Made by a program: the position numbers and the translations under genes. The notes under the pieces are model-generated. The model made no database searches, had not been told where the DNA came from, and was given only the letters and a program-made list of their open reading frames with translations. Shown one piece after another: positions 49,526 through 59,714 of a DNA stretch of 64,000 bases. The first letter of the stretch is position 1. Each line of letters opens with the position of its first letter. This stretch comes from Vibrio hannami. GTDB lineage: Bacteria; Pseudomonadota; Gammaproteobacteria; Enterobacterales; Vibrionaceae. The stretch spans positions 496,001 to 560,000 of the forward strand of contig NZ_JARQZP010000006.1 in NCBI RefSeq assembly GCF_029589055.1, written 5' to 3'.

Positions 49526-50632
49526 ATGCTACTGGATTATGCGCTTAATCAGATGCTGGATAACAAAGCCTCTGATCTTTATATCACTGTTGATGCACCA
49601 TGTTTCTTGCGGATTGATGGAGAGCTGAAAGCAATCAGTGCAGTTATGGACGAAGAGCATGTATCTCAGATGCTTGATTCCTGTATGGATGAAGAGCGCA
49701 AGCAAGAGTTTGTGCAAACCAAAGAGGCTAATTTTGCCATCGTTCGCGACAATGGGCGTTTTCGTATCAGTGCATTTTTCCAGAGAGAGCTTCCGGGGGC
49801 TGTTATTCGTCGGATCGAAACAGAGATCCCGACCATCGAGCAACTGCGATTACCTAATATCATGAAAGACCTGGCAGTGGCTAAGAGAGGCTTAGTGCTG
49901 GTGGTTGGGGCCACTGGCTCAGGTAAATCAACAACCATGGCTGCGATGACTGGATACCGCAATCAGCAACGTAGCGGGCACATCCTGACAGTAGAAGATC
50001 CTATAGAGTTTGTGCATCAGCATGACAAATGCATTGTTACACAGCGTGAGGTTGGCCTGGATACGGAGAGCTTTGAAGTTGCACTGAAAAACTCTCTAAG
50101 ACAAGCGCCAGATATGATTCTGATCGGCGAAATTAGAACCCGGGAAACCATGGAGTACGCAATGAACTTTGCGGAAACTGGACATCTCTGTATGGCAACA
50201 TTGCACGCCAATAATGCTAATCAGGCCTTAGAACGAATTCTTAATTTGGTGCCTAAAGATGCCAGAGAGCAATTCCTGTTTGATCTGTCAGTTAACCTTA
50301 AAGGGATCATTGGTCAGCAGCTTATTCGCGACAAAGATGGAAATGGTCGTCATGGGTGTTTCGAGCTGCTTCTAAATACTCCACGAGTTTCTGATCTTAT
50401 CCGTAAAGGCGATCTACATGAGATCAAAGCAACAATGGCTCGATCTAATGAAAGCGGAATGATGACCTTCGATCAGTCTCTCTATCAGTTAGTAGCGGAA
50501 GCTAAGATCTCGGAAGAAGATGCTCTGCACAGCGCGGATTCAGCCAATGATCTTCGAATGATGCTAAAAACCAAACGAGGCGATATTGGCGGCAGCGGTT
50601 TATTGGATAATGTAACTATAGATATGGACTAA
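49526..50632 (+). CDS. pilU: PilT-dependent retraction ATPase PilU
   Basis: PilU is a PilT paralogue that adds force to retraction and needs PilT. The 368-residue protein has Walker A GATGSGKST (128-136), LTVEDPIEF, LIGEIRTRETMEYAM and the His box LHANNANQALERILNLVP. Its C-terminus is longer than that of PilT. It is 13 bp downstream of pilT. A terminator shared with the convergent ruvX gene follows. Confidence 0.96.
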   Translation: MLLDYALNQMLDNKASDLYITVDAPCFLRIDGELKAISAVMDEEHVSQMLDSCMDEERKQEFVQTKEANFAIVRDNGRFRISAFFQRELPGAVIRRIETEIPTIEQLRLPNIMKDLAVAKRGLVLVVGATGSGKSTTMAAMTGYRNQQRSGHILTVEDPIEFVHQHDKCIVTQREVGLDTESFEVALKNSLRQAPDMILIGEIRTRETMEYAMNFAETGHLCMATLHANNANQALERILNLVPKDAREQFLFDLSVNLKGIIGQQLIRDKDGNGRHGCFELLLNTPRVSDLIRKGDLHEIKATMARSNESGMMTFDQSLYQLVAEAKISEEDALHSADSANDLRMMLKTKRGDIGGSGLLDNVTIDMD

Positions 50633-50642
50633 GCAGAATTAA

Positions 50643-50664
50643 CAGTGGGGAATTACCCCCACTG
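50643..50664 (+). terminator. bidirectional terminator between pilU and ruvX
   Basis: The stem CAGTGGGG / CCCCACTG overlaps the end of the convergent gene. Confidence 0.65.
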
Positions 50665-51078
50665 TGCTTCAAACCAGCTTTCAAGAATAACAACAGCAGA
50701 CTGACAGTCGATATTTCCTTTGCTTAGGGCTTTGTAACCCCCCATCTCAAAGAGTTCAGCACGAGCTTCTGCCGTCGACAGGCGTTCATCGTGCAGCTCT
50801 ACAGGAAGACCAAACCGGCCATGCAGACGATTAGCAAACTTCTTCGCTCTTGGAGTAATCGCTTCAAGAACTTTACCGTGAAGATCCGTTGGCAGCCCAA
50901 CGACAATCAGATCTGGCTTCCATTCTTTTAGCTGTTTTTCGATATCATCCCAGTTTGGAATGCCATCATTGGCTTTGAATGCTTTCAGTGGAGAAGCAGT
51001 TCCTGTAATTTCCTGTCCAATCGCACTACCGATACTTTTTGTACCGTAGTCGAAGGCCATTATTGTTCTTGAAGACAT
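50653..51078 (-). CDS. ruvX: Holliday junction resolvase-like YqgF (pre-16S rRNA nuclease)
   Basis: This 141-residue RNase H-fold protein has the N-terminal [14 protein letters not shown] (first catalytic Asp, residue 10), the middle [13 protein letters not shown] and DERLSTAEA, and the end [11 protein letters not shown]. In E. coli YqgF processes the 5' end of pre-16S rRNA. The length (141) is normal (E. coli 138). It lies downstream of yqgE, with a dispersed repeat in the 156-bp gap. Confidence 0.94.
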   Translation of the reverse strand: MSSRTIMAFDYGTKSIGSAIGQEITGTASPLKAFKANDGIPNWDDIEKQLKEWKPDLIVVGLPTDLHGKVLEAITPRAKKFANRLHGRFGLPVELHDERLSTAEARAELFEMGGYKALSKGNIDCQSAVVILESWFEAQWG

Positions 51079-51094
51079 TAGTTAGCTCATATTT

Positions 51095-51216
51095 ACTCGT
51101 TACCACGCTCCTGCGTGGTAACGCATACTGTAGTTAAAAGATCTCATACAGGTGCAAACGCGGATAAAGTTACTACTAGCTCAGGTATGCATTCCCACGG
51201 AGACCGTGGGAATGAG
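51095..51216. repeat. dispersed intergenic inverted-end repeat, copy D
   Basis: Left end CTCGTTACCACGCTCCTGCG, right end TGCATTCCCACGG, then AGACCGTGGGAATGAG, with complementary ends. It lies between yqgE and ruvX. Confidence 0.72.
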
Positions 51217-51234
51217 GCTCTACGTAAGCTATCG

Positions 51235-51798
51235 TTACGCGTGTCCTGCATCTGTCGATAGCTGCGCTGCATCAATACCTAACATTTCTACCGCTTTGCT
51301 CCAGCGCTCCTGAACAGGGATATCGAAGATAACACTTGGGTCTGCTTCCACGGTTAGCCAGGAGTTATCTGCCAGTTCGTTTTCAAGTTGTCCCGCTGTC
51401 CAGCCAGAATAACCCAGGGCGACAATATAATCTTTTGGCTCGGCCTCTGTTCCCAGCACTCCAAGAATATCTTTGGATGTGGTTACTGTAAGGTCATCCG
51501 TCATATTGACGCTTGAATGATATTGATCTTTAGGGCGGTGGAGGATAAACCCGCGATCTTCGGATACCGGGCCTCCACTTAGCACTGGCTGAGTCAGACT
51601 GTCCTGATTAACCTGAGGATGGGCTGACTCCACATCAACCTGTTTAAGCATACCACCTACGGTAATATCGATGGGAACATTAACGACAAGCCCCATCGCC
51701 CCTTCTTCGTTGTGTTCACAGATGTAGATAACAGAACGTTTAAATAGTGGATCTTGCATACCAGGCATAGCAACAAGGAAATGATTAGCTAAATTCAT
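51235..51798 (-). CDS. yqgE: UPF0301 protein YqgE
   Basis: The 187-residue protein belongs to the UPF0301/AlgH family. It starts [19 protein letters not shown] and has the conserved [18 protein letters not shown] block (about 24-41), [14 protein letters not shown] and [13 protein letters not shown]. It has a known fold but no settled function; AlgH was once proposed to regulate alginate. It is between gshB and ruvX, as in E. coli, and the 26-bp gap to gshB suggests cotranscription. Confidence 0.95.
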   Translation of the reverse strand: MNLANHFLVAMPGMQDPLFKRSVIYICEHNEEGAMGLVVNVPIDITVGGMLKQVDVESAHPQVNQDSLTQPVLSGGPVSEDRGFILHRPKDQYHSSVNMTDDLTVTTSKDILGVLGTEAEPKDYIVALGYSGWTAGQLENELADNSWLTVEADPSVIFDIPVQERWSKAVEMLGIDAAQLSTDAGHA

Positions 51799-51824
51799 GT
51801 TATCTCTCCCGTGAGAAGACAGAC

Positions 51825-52772
51825 TTATTTGCCAAGTCTTCTTTCAATTGCATCCATGAGCTTACCTGTAATAGACACGTCAAATGCAGCTTCTATTTCA
51901 CGAATACAGGTAGGACTGGTGACATTTATTTCCGTCAGCTTGTCTCCAATGACATCAAGGCCTACAAAAATAAGACCTTTTTCTTTTAGTGTAGGTGCAA
52001 CTGCTTGCGCAATTTTGAGATCAGTCTCACTTAATGGTCTTGCCTCTCCTGTACCTCCAGCCGCAAGGTTGCCGCGTGTCTCTCCTTCGGCAGGAATGCG
52101 CGCCAGACAATAAGGCATAGGTTCACCATCTACTACCAGTATGCGCTTGTCACCATTGCTAATGTCAGGGACGAAGGTCTGAGCCATAGCGTAGTACTGG
52201 CCGTGGTTAGTCAGAGTTTCAATGATCACTGATACATTGGGATCGCCCTGCTTAACACGGAAAATAGAAGCACCACCCATACCGTCAAGTGGTTTAAGAA
52301 TTACGTCGCCATGCTCAGCCTGAAACTCACGGATCTTTTCTGCTTTGCGGGTAACGATAGTCGTTGGAGTTAGTTCCGGGAACCAGGCGGTAAATAGCTT
52401 TTCGTTGCAGTCTCGTAGGCTCTGGGGTTTGTTTACAATCAGAGTGCCTTTCTCTTCTGCGCGTTCCAGAATGTAAGTAGCGTAGATATACTCTGTATCA
52501 AAAGGAGGATCTTTACGCATAAGGACAGCATCAAGTTCAGAAAGCTCTATGGTTTGCTCTGATTTGAATTCGTACCAGCCGTTTGGATCTTCTTTTAGCT
52601 CAACCACTTTTGTGTCTGCAACAGCTGTGCCCTGATCAAGATGGAGATCACCCATCTCCATGTAGTGAATTTCGTAACCGCGCTTCTGCGCTTCAAGCAT
52701 CATGGCAAAACTTGAATCTTTTTTTATGTTAATGGACGAGATAGGGTCCATTACTATGCCTAGCTTAATCAT
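51825..52772 (-). CDS. gshB: glutathione synthetase
   Basis: GshB joins gamma-glutamylcysteine to glycine using ATP to make glutathione. ATG 52772 ([20 protein letters not shown]) gives 315 residues (E. coli 316), with GGAGAG 5 bp upstream; a longer frame to 52802 starts within rsmE and was rejected. ATP-grasp signatures are [14 protein letters not shown] (about 160-173), [18 protein letters not shown] and [14 protein letters not shown] near the end. It is 13 bp downstream of rsmE, the usual rsmE-gshB-yqgE-yqgF order. Confidence 0.97.
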   Translation of the reverse strand: MIKLGIVMDPISSINIKKDSSFAMMLEAQKRGYEIHYMEMGDLHLDQGTAVADTKVVELKEDPNGWYEFKSEQTIELSELDAVLMRKDPPFDTEYIYATYILERAEEKGTLIVNKPQSLRDCNEKLFTAWFPELTPTTIVTRKAEKIREFQAEHGDVILKPLDGMGGASIFRVKQGDPNVSVIIETLTNHGQYYAMAQTFVPDISNGDKRILVVDGEPMPYCLARIPAEGETRGNLAAGGTGEARPLSETDLKIAQAVAPTLKEKGLIFVGLDVIGDKLTEINVTSPTCIREIEAAFDVSITGKLMDAIERRLGK

Positions 52773-52785
52773 TGTTCTCTCCATA

Positions 52786-53516
52786 TTAACCAAGGTCGCC
52801 AAAGCGAACTTGTAATGCTGTAATTGCAGTGAGTGCTGCGGTTTCTGTTCTAAGGACTCTTGGCCCTAATAGTGTTTCTTCAAACTTGTGTTCTTCGGTC
52901 ATGCTAATTTCTTCAGCAGACAGGCCTCCTTCAGGCCCAATTAACAGACGCACCTTTTGTATAGGCTCTGGAAGGGTATTGATGGAATATTTTGCTCTTG
53001 GATGTAGATTTAACTTTAGTGCGTCATCCTGCTCGGCACACCAATCTTCCAGCTTCATTAGAGGCCTTACTACAGGCACGCGGTTCCGGCCGCATTGTTC
53101 GCAAGCCGCAATAGCAATCTTTTGCCATTGAGCGAGTTTTTTTCAAACCTTTTAGGGTCCAGCTTTACACCGCAACGCTCTGAGATGAGAGGGGTAATGG
53201 TGTTGACGCCAAGCTCTACTGATTTCTGGATGGTAAATTCCATCTTCTCACCACGAGATACCACCTGACCGAGGTGTATATCTAAAGGTGATTCAATGCT
53301 CTTCTCTATACGCTCAAGAACATCTACCTGAACGTTCTTTTTGCTGACTTCGGTAATTTTGGCTGGAAATTCAGCGTTACTTCCGTCAAATAAAAGAACT
53401 TCCTGACCGGGTTTCATGCGAAGAACTCGTCCAACGTGTCCGGCTGCGTCATCACTAAGAAAAATAGTGCCTAGCTGGTTGATTGACTCTGGATGATAAA
53501 TACGTGGAACTCGCAT
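52786..53516 (-). pseudogene. rsmE: 16S rRNA m3U1498 methyltransferase RsmE, single frameshift
   Basis: RsmE methylates U1498 of 16S rRNA. The N-terminal half ([40 protein letters not shown]) and the C-terminal SPOUT half ([29 protein letters not shown]) are both well conserved but in two frames. The break is in a T7 run at 53137-53143 (plus strand); one more T restores [20 protein letters not shown] and the whole gene. The loss is in a homopolymer, as for mutY and mltC, so a sequencing error is the best reading. It is upstream of gshB. Confidence 0.88.
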
Positions 53517-53603
53517 GCCAGTGGTTTCCTGAAAGAAAATAAATAACTTTCCATAACATGGATGCAGAGAACTAAAAAAACAAGGGTTTTCTATTCTTTA
53601 GGT

Positions 53604-54110
53604 TCAGGTAAGTTGCGTGCCTGTAAATACTAGCGGTTGCTGGCAGCTTTTGCACATATAGCTAGCTTGTTGCCTTAGGACTTTGTTATGGCGTCTCACA
53701 GATAGGGGGTAGGTCTCGCAACCGCATTTGTACTCAAAGGTTTTTCCCTGTACAGAGGCAATTTCGAAGCTATGGGTAGTTTTAGCTGGAATACGGAATA
53801 CTTTTTCCATCACCATTTGCCATTCATACCCATGGGGACGAACCTTACCAAAAAGTTGATAAGTGATTAGATGAGCTATTTCATGTGGGATGACTTCATC
53901 GATAAAAGCCTGGTAATTTTCCTGAAATAAAACAGGATTCAGGCGAACCAGATTGGTTTGTAAATAAGCTTTTCCGGCAGCTTTGCCACGAAGCTTAAAG
54001 CTTATCTCCGGTTGAGAGAAAGGTCGCTGAAATGCAATTTCAGCCCGGTGGATACACCAGGCTGTTCTATTTCGAATATCATCTTCAAAGTTTGAAGGTA
54101 GGACGGTCAT
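53604..54110 (-). CDS. sprT: SprT-family zinc metalloprotease-like protein
   Basis: The 168-residue protein has the zinc-binding HEIAH motif (about residue 76-80, [10 protein letters not shown]) and a C-terminal zinc-ribbon with CGC and CKSC cysteines (about 130-158). These are the SprT domain features shared with eukaryotic Spartan, which degrades DNA-protein crosslinks; the bacterial role is unproven. Its length is like E. coli SprT (165). It follows mog, with 5 bp between them, and lies about 90 bp upstream of rsmE. Confidence 0.93.
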   Translation of the reverse strand: MTVLPSNFEDDIRNRTAWCIHRAEIAFQRPFSQPEISFKLRGKAAGKAYLQTNLVRLNPVLFQENYQAFIDEVIPHEIAHLITYQLFGKVRPHGYEWQMVMEKVFRIPAKTTHSFEIASVQGKTFEYKCGCETYPLSVRRHNKVLRQQASYMCKSCQQPLVFTGTQLT

Positions 54111-54115
54111 CTGAG

Positions 54116-54649
54116 TTATTTTTTCTTAGGACGGAAAGGCTTGATAACCTCTTCATTGCACTCTAGGAAAGGACCTTCCATCAGGTCAATGCAGTAAGGG
54201 ATAGCCGGGAATACCGCATCCAGACACTCGCGAATTGATTTTGGCTTTCCTGGAAGGTTAACAATCAAGCTGTCGTCCCTAAGACCTGCAGTCTGGCGAG
54301 AAAGAATAGCGGTCGGAACAAACTTTAATGATTCAGCACGCATCAGCTCACCAAAGCCTGGCATCATACGATCACATACCGCTTCCGTTGCCTCTGGTGT
54401 AACGTCGCGCTTCGCTGGCCCTGTTCCCCCGGTAGTAACGATCAGGCTGCAGTTTTCTTCGTCTGCCATTCTTATCAGAGTGGCTTCAATAATATGTTGC
54501 TCATCAGGGATAACTTCGTAAACAGGCTCCCATTCAGAAGTAAGGTAATCGTTGAGTGTTTCTATTATGGCTTTGCCTGAAATATCTTCGTAAACGCCGG
54601 CACTTGCTCGATCGCTGACGGTAACAATACCAATTTTTGCTTTTGTCAT
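54116..54649 (-). CDS. mog: molybdopterin adenylyltransferase Mog
   Basis: Mog adenylates molybdopterin in molybdenum cofactor synthesis. The 177-residue protein starts [20 protein letters not shown] and has [21 protein letters not shown] (about 69-89) and the ALSRQ-like [11 protein letters not shown] region, matching Mog more than MoaB (the LPGKPKSI segment and the [10 protein letters not shown] end are both present). The length is somewhat short of E. coli Mog (195), which has an insert that is missing here. It is 5 bp upstream of sprT. Confidence 0.9.
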   Translation of the reverse strand: MTKAKIGIVTVSDRASAGVYEDISGKAIIETLNDYLTSEWEPVYEVIPDEQHIIEATLIRMADEENCSLIVTTGGTGPAKRDVTPEATEAVCDRMMPGFGELMRAESLKFVPTAILSRQTAGLRDDSLIVNLPGKPKSIRECLDAVFPAIPYCIDLMEGPFLECNEEVIKPFRPKKK

Positions 54650-54677
54650 TTTATGTCCCTGTGAGCGTAATTAAGTA

Positions 54678-54706
54678 TAAAAAAGGGGTGCGTAATGCAC
54701 CCCGAT
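54678..54706 (-). terminator. rho-independent terminator of metK
   Basis: On the minus strand, the stem GGGGTGCATT / GTGCACCCC-type pairing ends in a T6 run, about 30 bp after the metK stop. Confidence 0.85.
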
Positions 54707-54738
54707 TATCTGTCTTTAAGCTTAGAAAATCTATTTAC

Positions 54739-55890
54739 TTATTTTAGACCTGCGAACTCACGAATTAGAGCTGCTTTATCTGTTGCTTCCCATGGGAATT
54801 CTTCACGACCGAAGTGACCGTATGCAGCAGTCTTCTTGTAGATAGGCTGAAGAAGGTTCAGCATTTCCTGAAGACCGTATGGGCGTAGGTCGAAGAATTG
54901 GCGTACCGCTTCGATGATGATGTCGTGAGATACTTTTTCAGTACCGAAAGTCTCAACCATGATAGAGGTTGGATCTGCAACACCGATAGCGTATGAAAGC
55001 TGGATTTCACAGCGGTCAGCAAGGCCAGCAGCAACAATGTTCTTAGCTACGTAACGCGCAGCATATGCAGCAGAACGGTCAACTTTTGATGGATCTTTAC
55101 CAGAGAAAGCACCACCACCGTGACGAGCTGCGCCGCCGTATGTATCAACGATGATCTTACGGCCAGTCAGACCACAGTCACCCATTGGGCCACCGATTAC
55201 AAAACGACCGGTTGGGTTGATAAAGTACTTAGTCTCTTTGTTTAGCCACTCAGAAGGAAGAACTGGCTTGATGATCTCTTCCATCACTGCTTCACGAAGG
55301 TCTGGAGTAGAGATTGAGTCACAGTGCTGAGTTGAAAGTACAACAGCATCGATACCAACGATCTTGCCCTGGTCGTACTGGAATGTTACCTGAGACTTAG
55401 CGTCTGGACGTAGCCAGTCAAGACCGCCTTTACGTACTTCAGCCTGCTTTTGTACAAGAAGGTGAGAGTAAGTGATAGGAGCTGGCATTAGTACGTCGGT
55501 TTCGTTCGTTGCGTAACCGAACATGATGCCCTGGTCACCAGCGCCTTGCTCTTTAGGATCTGCTTTATCAACACCCTGGTTGATATCCGGAGACTGTTTA
55601 CCGATAGTGTTAAGTACGGCACAAGAGTTTGCATCGAAACCCATGTCCGAGTGAACATAACCGATTTCGCGAACAGTCTGGCGAGTCAGTTCTTCAATAT
55701 CAACCCATGCAGAGGTTGTTACTTCACCACCAACCATGACCATGCCGGTTTTAACGTATGTTTCACACGCAACACGTGCTTTAGGATCCTGCTCAAGAAT
55801 TGCATCTAGTACTGCGTCAGAGATCTGATCCGCGATTTTATCCGGATGGCCTTCTGATACAGATTCAGAAGTAAATAGGTGCTTAGCCAT
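54739..55890 (-). CDS. metK: S-adenosylmethionine synthetase
   Basis: MetK makes S-adenosylmethionine from methionine and ATP. The start ATG 55890 ([19 protein letters not shown]) gives 383 residues (E. coli 384), with GGAG upstream; an in-frame TTG at 55899 was rejected. Signatures are [25 protein letters not shown] (the ATP site) and [16 protein letters not shown] (the phosphate loop). Upstream are two tandem MetJ-box-like octamers (55979-55994) and a leader hairpin (55955-55979), so control by methionine supply is likely. Confidence 0.97.
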   Translation of the reverse strand: MAKHLFTSESVSEGHPDKIADQISDAVLDAILEQDPKARVACETYVKTGMVMVGGEVTTSAWVDIEELTRQTVREIGYVHSDMGFDANSCAVLNTIGKQSPDINQGVDKADPKEQGAGDQGIMFGYATNETDVLMPAPITYSHLLVQKQAEVRKGGLDWLRPDAKSQVTFQYDQGKIVGIDAVVLSTQHCDSISTPDLREAVMEEIIKPVLPSEWLNKETKYFINPTGRFVIGGPMGDCGLTGRKIIVDTYGGAARHGGGAFSGKDPSKVDRSAAYAARYVAKNIVAAGLADRCEIQLSYAIGVADPTSIMVETFGTEKVSHDIIIEAVRQFFDLRPYGLQEMLNLLQPIYKKTAAYGHFGREEFPWEATDKAALIREFAGLK

Positions 55891-55954
55891 GATAGTCAAC
55901 TCCAGTTAAGAGTGAAAAAGGATGCGAGTGGCACCCTTTAAATAATTATTTATG

Positions 55955-55994
55955 GAAACACCATACGTATGGGTGTTTCGACATCTGGACGTCT
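55955..55994 (-). promoter_or_regulatory. metK leader hairpin and MetJ-box-like repeats
   Basis: Two adjacent octamers, CGACATCT (55979-55986) and GGACGTCT (55987-55994), match the MetJ consensus AGACGTCT with 2 and 1 mismatches. A hairpin GAAACACC / GGTGTTTC (55955-55979) lies just downstream on the transcript. The rest of the 56000-56257 gap holds a CGATTGCA motif and the tkt promoter region, with no gene. Confidence 0.6.
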
Positions 55995-56110
55995 ATTCTA
56001 GTTTGCGATTACATAATTACAAGTAAAATTTATCTTTCCGATGGAGAAAATTGCACAAAAAAACCGCTTTAAAAAAGAGGTTTCTACTCGGAAATTCCGT
56101 ATTTTCTTAA

Positions 56111-56126
56111 GGGAAAACGATTGCAG
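56111..56126 (+). promoter_or_regulatory. PurR-like box upstream of tkt
   Basis: The GGGAAAACGATTGCAG stretch agrees with most fixed positions of the PurR consensus (core AANCGNTTNC). It lies about 130 bp before tkt. A similar motif lies upstream of fbaA and between the tRNA units. Confidence 0.3.
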
Positions 56127-56257
56127 TCAAATGGGGGCTTTGAGAGAATAGGCGCGCTAAATTGACCGGATACAATTTAGTAAATACGAATATCAAGTAA
56201 TTTTTCGTTTTCTATTACCTTTTTCTTACGAATTCGCTTATCTATTCAGGAGCAGAC

Positions 56258-58252
56258 ATGCCGTCTCAAAAAGAACTAGCAAATGCAATCCGCGCACTAA
56301 GCATGGATGGTGTTCAACAAGCAAACTCTGGTCACCCAGGTGCACCTATGGGTATGGCTGATATCGCCGAAGTACTATGGCGCGGCCACATGAACCACAA
56401 CCCACAAAACCCAGAGTGGGCTGACCGCGACCGCTTTATTCTGTCAAACGGCCACGGCTCAATGCTGATTTACTCTCTGCTTCACCTGACGGGCTACGAG
56501 CTGTCTATTGATGACCTGAAGAACTTCCGTCAGCTACACTCTAAAACTCCAGGCCACCCAGAGTACGGTTATGCGCCAGGTGTTGAGACCACAACAGGTC
56601 CACTAGGCCAGGGTATTACTAACGCTGTTGGTATGGCGATGGCTGAGCGTTCTCTTGCAGAGCAGTTCAACAAAGAAGGCCACGACATCGTTGACCACTA
56701 CACTTACGCATTTATGGGTGATGGCTGTCTGATGGAAGGTGTTTCTCACGAAGCATGTTCTCTGGCGGGTACGCTTGGTCTTGGTAAGCTAATCGCATTC
56801 TGGGATGACAACGGTATCTCTATCGATGGTCACGTTGAAGGCTGGTTCGCAGATGACACTCCCAAGCGTTTTGAAGCGTACGGCTGGCACGTAATCCCTG
56901 CTGTTGACGGTCACGATGCAGCGGCAATTGATGCGGCTATCATCGCAGCGAAAGCAGACCCACGCCCAACTCTTATTTGTACTAAGACTATCATTGGCTT
57001 TGGTTCTCCTAACAAGTCTGGTTCTCATGACTGTCACGGTGCACCACTAGGCCATGAAGAAATCGCAGCAGCGCGTGAATTCCTGGGTTGGGAGCACGGT
57101 CCATTTGAAATCCCGGCTGACATCGCAGAAGCGTGGGATGCAAAAGAAGCGGGCGCAGCAAAAGAAGCGGACTGGAACGCGAAGTTTGACGCATACGCAG
57201 CGGCTTACCCAGAGCTTGCAGCTGAGTTCAAACGTCGTGTAAACGGTGAACTGCCTGCTGAGTGGGAAGAAAAAGCATCTGCTATCATCGCTGACCTTCA
57301 GGCAAACCCAGCAAACATCGCATCACGTAAAGCATCTCAGAACGCACTAGAAGCGTTCGGTGCAATGCTGCCAGAATTCATGGGCGGCTCTGCTGACCTT
57401 GCGCCTTCTAACCTGACTATGTGGTCTGGCTCTAAGTCGCTAACTCGTGAAGACTTCTCTGGTAACTACATCCACTACGGTGTACGTGAATTTGGTATGA
57501 CCGCTATCATGAACGGTATTGCCCTTCACGGCGGTTTTGTTCCTTACGGTGCAACCTTCCTGATGTTTATGGAATACGCGCGTAACGCAATGCGTATGGC
57601 GGCACTGATGAAGGTGCAGAACATCCAGGTGTACACTCACGACTCTATCGGTCTGGGTGAAGATGGCCCTACGCACCAGCCAGTGGAGCAAATCGCTTCT
57701 CTGCGTGTCACTCCAAACATGAGCACATGGCGTCCATGTGACCAGGTTGAATCTGCGGTAGCATGGAAGTACGCGATTGAGCGTAAAGATGGTCCTACTT
57801 CTCTTATCTTCTCTCGTCAGAACCTTGCACAGCAAGAGCGTGATGCAGAGCAGGTAGCGAACATCGCGAAAGGTGCATACGTACTGAAAGATTGTGATGG
57901 CAAGCCAGAGCTTATCTTCATAGCTACTGGTTCTGAAGTAGAGCTAGCTGTTGAAGCTGCAGCAGTACTAACGGCAGAAGGTAAGAAGGTACGCGTAGTA
58001 TCTATGCCTGCAACGGACGTATTCGACGCGCAAGACGCTGAGTACCGTGAATCTGTACTGCCTTCTGACGTGACGGCTCGCGTTGCTATCGAAGCAGGTA
58101 TCGCTGATTACTGGTACAAGTACGTTGGTTTCGACGGCCGCATCATCGGTATGACAACCTTCGGTGAATCTGCACCAGCAGGTGAGCTATTCAAGATGTT
58201 TGGCTTCACTGTTGAAAATGCAGTAGAGACAGCGAAAGAAGTACTAGCTTAA
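56258..58252 (+). CDS. tkt: transketolase
   Basis: Transketolase moves two-carbon units between sugars in the non-oxidative pentose phosphate pathway. The 664-residue length matches E. coli TktA (663). It has the thiamine diphosphate motif [18 protein letters not shown] (about 154-171), the N-terminal [29 protein letters not shown] and the C-terminal ESFGASA-type segment read here as [25 protein letters not shown] precedes the ATG. A strong terminator follows. It is adjacent to epd-pgk-fbaA, which use or produce related sugar phosphates. Confidence 0.98.
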   Translation: MPSQKELANAIRALSMDGVQQANSGHPGAPMGMADIAEVLWRGHMNHNPQNPEWADRDRFILSNGHGSMLIYSLLHLTGYELSIDDLKNFRQLHSKTPGHPEYGYAPGVETTTGPLGQGITNAVGMAMAERSLAEQFNKEGHDIVDHYTYAFMGDGCLMEGVSHEACSLAGTLGLGKLIAFWDDNGISIDGHVEGWFADDTPKRFEAYGWHVIPAVDGHDAAAIDAAIIAAKADPRPTLICTKTIIGFGSPNKSGSHDCHGAPLGHEEIAAAREFLGWEHGPFEIPADIAEAWDAKEAGAAKEADWNAKFDAYAAAYPELAAEFKRRVNGELPAEWEEKASAIIADLQANPANIASRKASQNALEAFGAMLPEFMGGSADLAPSNLTMWSGSKSLTREDFSGNYIHYGVREFGMTAIMNGIALHGGFVPYGATFLMFMEYARNAMRMAALMKVQNIQVYTHDSIGLGEDGPTHQPVEQIASLRVTPNMSTWRPCDQVESAVAWKYAIERKDGPTSLIFSRQNLAQQERDAEQVANIAKGAYVLKDCDGKPELIFIATGSEVELAVEAAAVLTAEGKKVRVVSMPATDVFDAQDAEYRESVLPSDVTARVAIEAGIADYWYKYVGFDGRIIGMTTFGESAPAGELFKMFGFTVENAVETAKEVLA

Positions 58253-58277
58253 TTTAATAAGCAATAACGACTACGAG

Positions 58278-58306
58278 AGCCGGGCTATAGATGCCCGGTT
58301 TTTTTT
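58278..58306 (+). terminator. rho-independent terminator of tkt
   Basis: The stem CCGGGC / GCCCGG is followed by T8, 27 bp after the tkt stop. Confidence 0.88.
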
Positions 58307-58332
58307 ATACCATCGTTCTCTCGTTTTATCAT

Positions 58333-58453
58333 TGTCATCCCGGAAATTGCGTTAGCAATTGTCCGGGATCTAATCCATACATACAGTAAGAAAATGTTGT
58401 TCCAATAATTATGAGGGCATTTTTTTAGATTCCTGCCTTCGCAGGAATGACGA
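58333..58453. repeat. second dispersed repeat family, copy 2
   Basis: It starts TGTCATCCCGG and ends TTCGCAGGAATGACGA, with complementary ends and an internal GCAATTG hairpin. It lies between tkt and epd. The copy at 45871-45960 shares both ends. Confidence 0.65.
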
Positions 58454-58508
58454 CATTCAGGCTTTATGGTAAAAGGGCTACCAAGAATAAAAAAGGAACA
58501 ACACTAAA

Positions 58509-59528
58509 ATGCTAAGAGTCGCTATAAATGGATTTGGTCGGATAGGACGCAATGTCCTTCGTGCTTTATACGAAAGTGGGAAGCGAGAGCAGATCCAGAT
58601 TGTTGCTGTTAACGAGCTGGCGCAGCCTGATGCCATGGCGCACCTCCTTCAGTACGATACCAGCCATGGTCGTTTTGGTAAAAAAATTACTAATGATCAG
58701 GAACATCTGTTTATCCATAACGACGACAACAGTTACGACTCTGTTCGTATTCTTCACCTTGCCGATATAGAGCTTCTACCGTGGCGCGATCTTAATATAG
58801 ATATCGTTTTTGACTGTACAGGTGTGTTTGGCAATAAAGCCGATGGTGAAAAGCATATCGCCGCTGGGGCCAAGAAAGTGTTGTTCTCTCATCCCGGAGC
58901 CAACGACTTAGACAACACAATTATCTATGGCGTAAACCACGACACTCTTAAGCCAGAACATAAGATCGTTTCCAACGGTTCATGTACAACAAACTGTATT
59001 GTCCCTATTATCAAAGTGTTAGATGAAGCCTTTGGTATTCAGTCTGGTACAATCACGACTATTCACTCCTCAATGAACGATCAACAGGTTATCGACGCCT
59101 ATCATTCTGACCTGAGACGAACACGCGCAGCCAGCCAGTCTATCATTCCTGTAGATACAAAACTTCACAAAGGAATTGAAAGAATTTTTCCGAAATTTTC
59201 CAACAAATTTGAGGCAATTTCGGTTAGAGTACCAACCGTTAACGTCACGGCAATGGATTTGAGTGTAACAATCAATACAAATGTGAAAGTTAATGACGTA
59301 AATCAAACCATCATAGAGGCGTCTCAGTGTACATTACGTCACATTGTTGACTATACTGAATCACCTCTGGTTTCGATTGACTTTAACCACGACCCGCATA
59401 GTGCGATTGTCGATGGTACGCAGACCAGAGTAAGTGACGGTCATCTGGTGAAAATGCTGGTTTGGTGTGACAACGAATGGGGTTTTGCCAATCGTATGCT
59501 GGATACCGCGTTAGTTATGTTCAGGTAA
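58509..59528 (+). CDS. epd: D-erythrose-4-phosphate dehydrogenase
   Basis: Epd oxidises erythrose 4-phosphate to 4-phosphoerythronate, the start of deoxyxylulose-dependent pyridoxal phosphate synthesis. The 339-residue protein (E. coli 339) has the NAD loop [16 protein letters not shown] (about 7-22) and the catalytic Cys in NGSCTTNC (about 156-163). Length and neighbourhood (tkt before, pgk after) favour Epd over glyceraldehyde-3-phosphate dehydrogenase. It starts about 260 bp after tkt, with the gap filled by a terminator and a repeat. Confidence 0.93.
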   Translation: MLRVAINGFGRIGRNVLRALYESGKREQIQIVAVNELAQPDAMAHLLQYDTSHGRFGKKITNDQEHLFIHNDDNSYDSVRILHLADIELLPWRDLNIDIVFDCTGVFGNKADGEKHIAAGAKKVLFSHPGANDLDNTIIYGVNHDTLKPEHKIVSNGSCTTNCIVPIIKVLDEAFGIQSGTITTIHSSMNDQQVIDAYHSDLRRTRAASQSIIPVDTKLHKGIERIFPKFSNKFEAISVRVPTVNVTAMDLSVTINTNVKVNDVNQTIIEASQCTLRHIVDYTESPLVSIDFNHDPHSAIVDGTQTRVSDGHLVKMLVWCDNEWGFANRMLDTALVMFR

Positions 59529-59714
59529 GTAGTGTATTGCTGAACGTAGCCCCCTACCTTTTGAGCTGTAGGTAGGGCAGGGGGGAAAATATTTATTTCA
59601 TGACTTGAAAAAAATATAAATATCCCCACAATAATTTGTAGTAAAGAATTAATAAGGCTTGACGTATTGTCAGGCTAATCAAACTTTCTAAATTTAAAAT
59701 CGAGAGGACGAACC

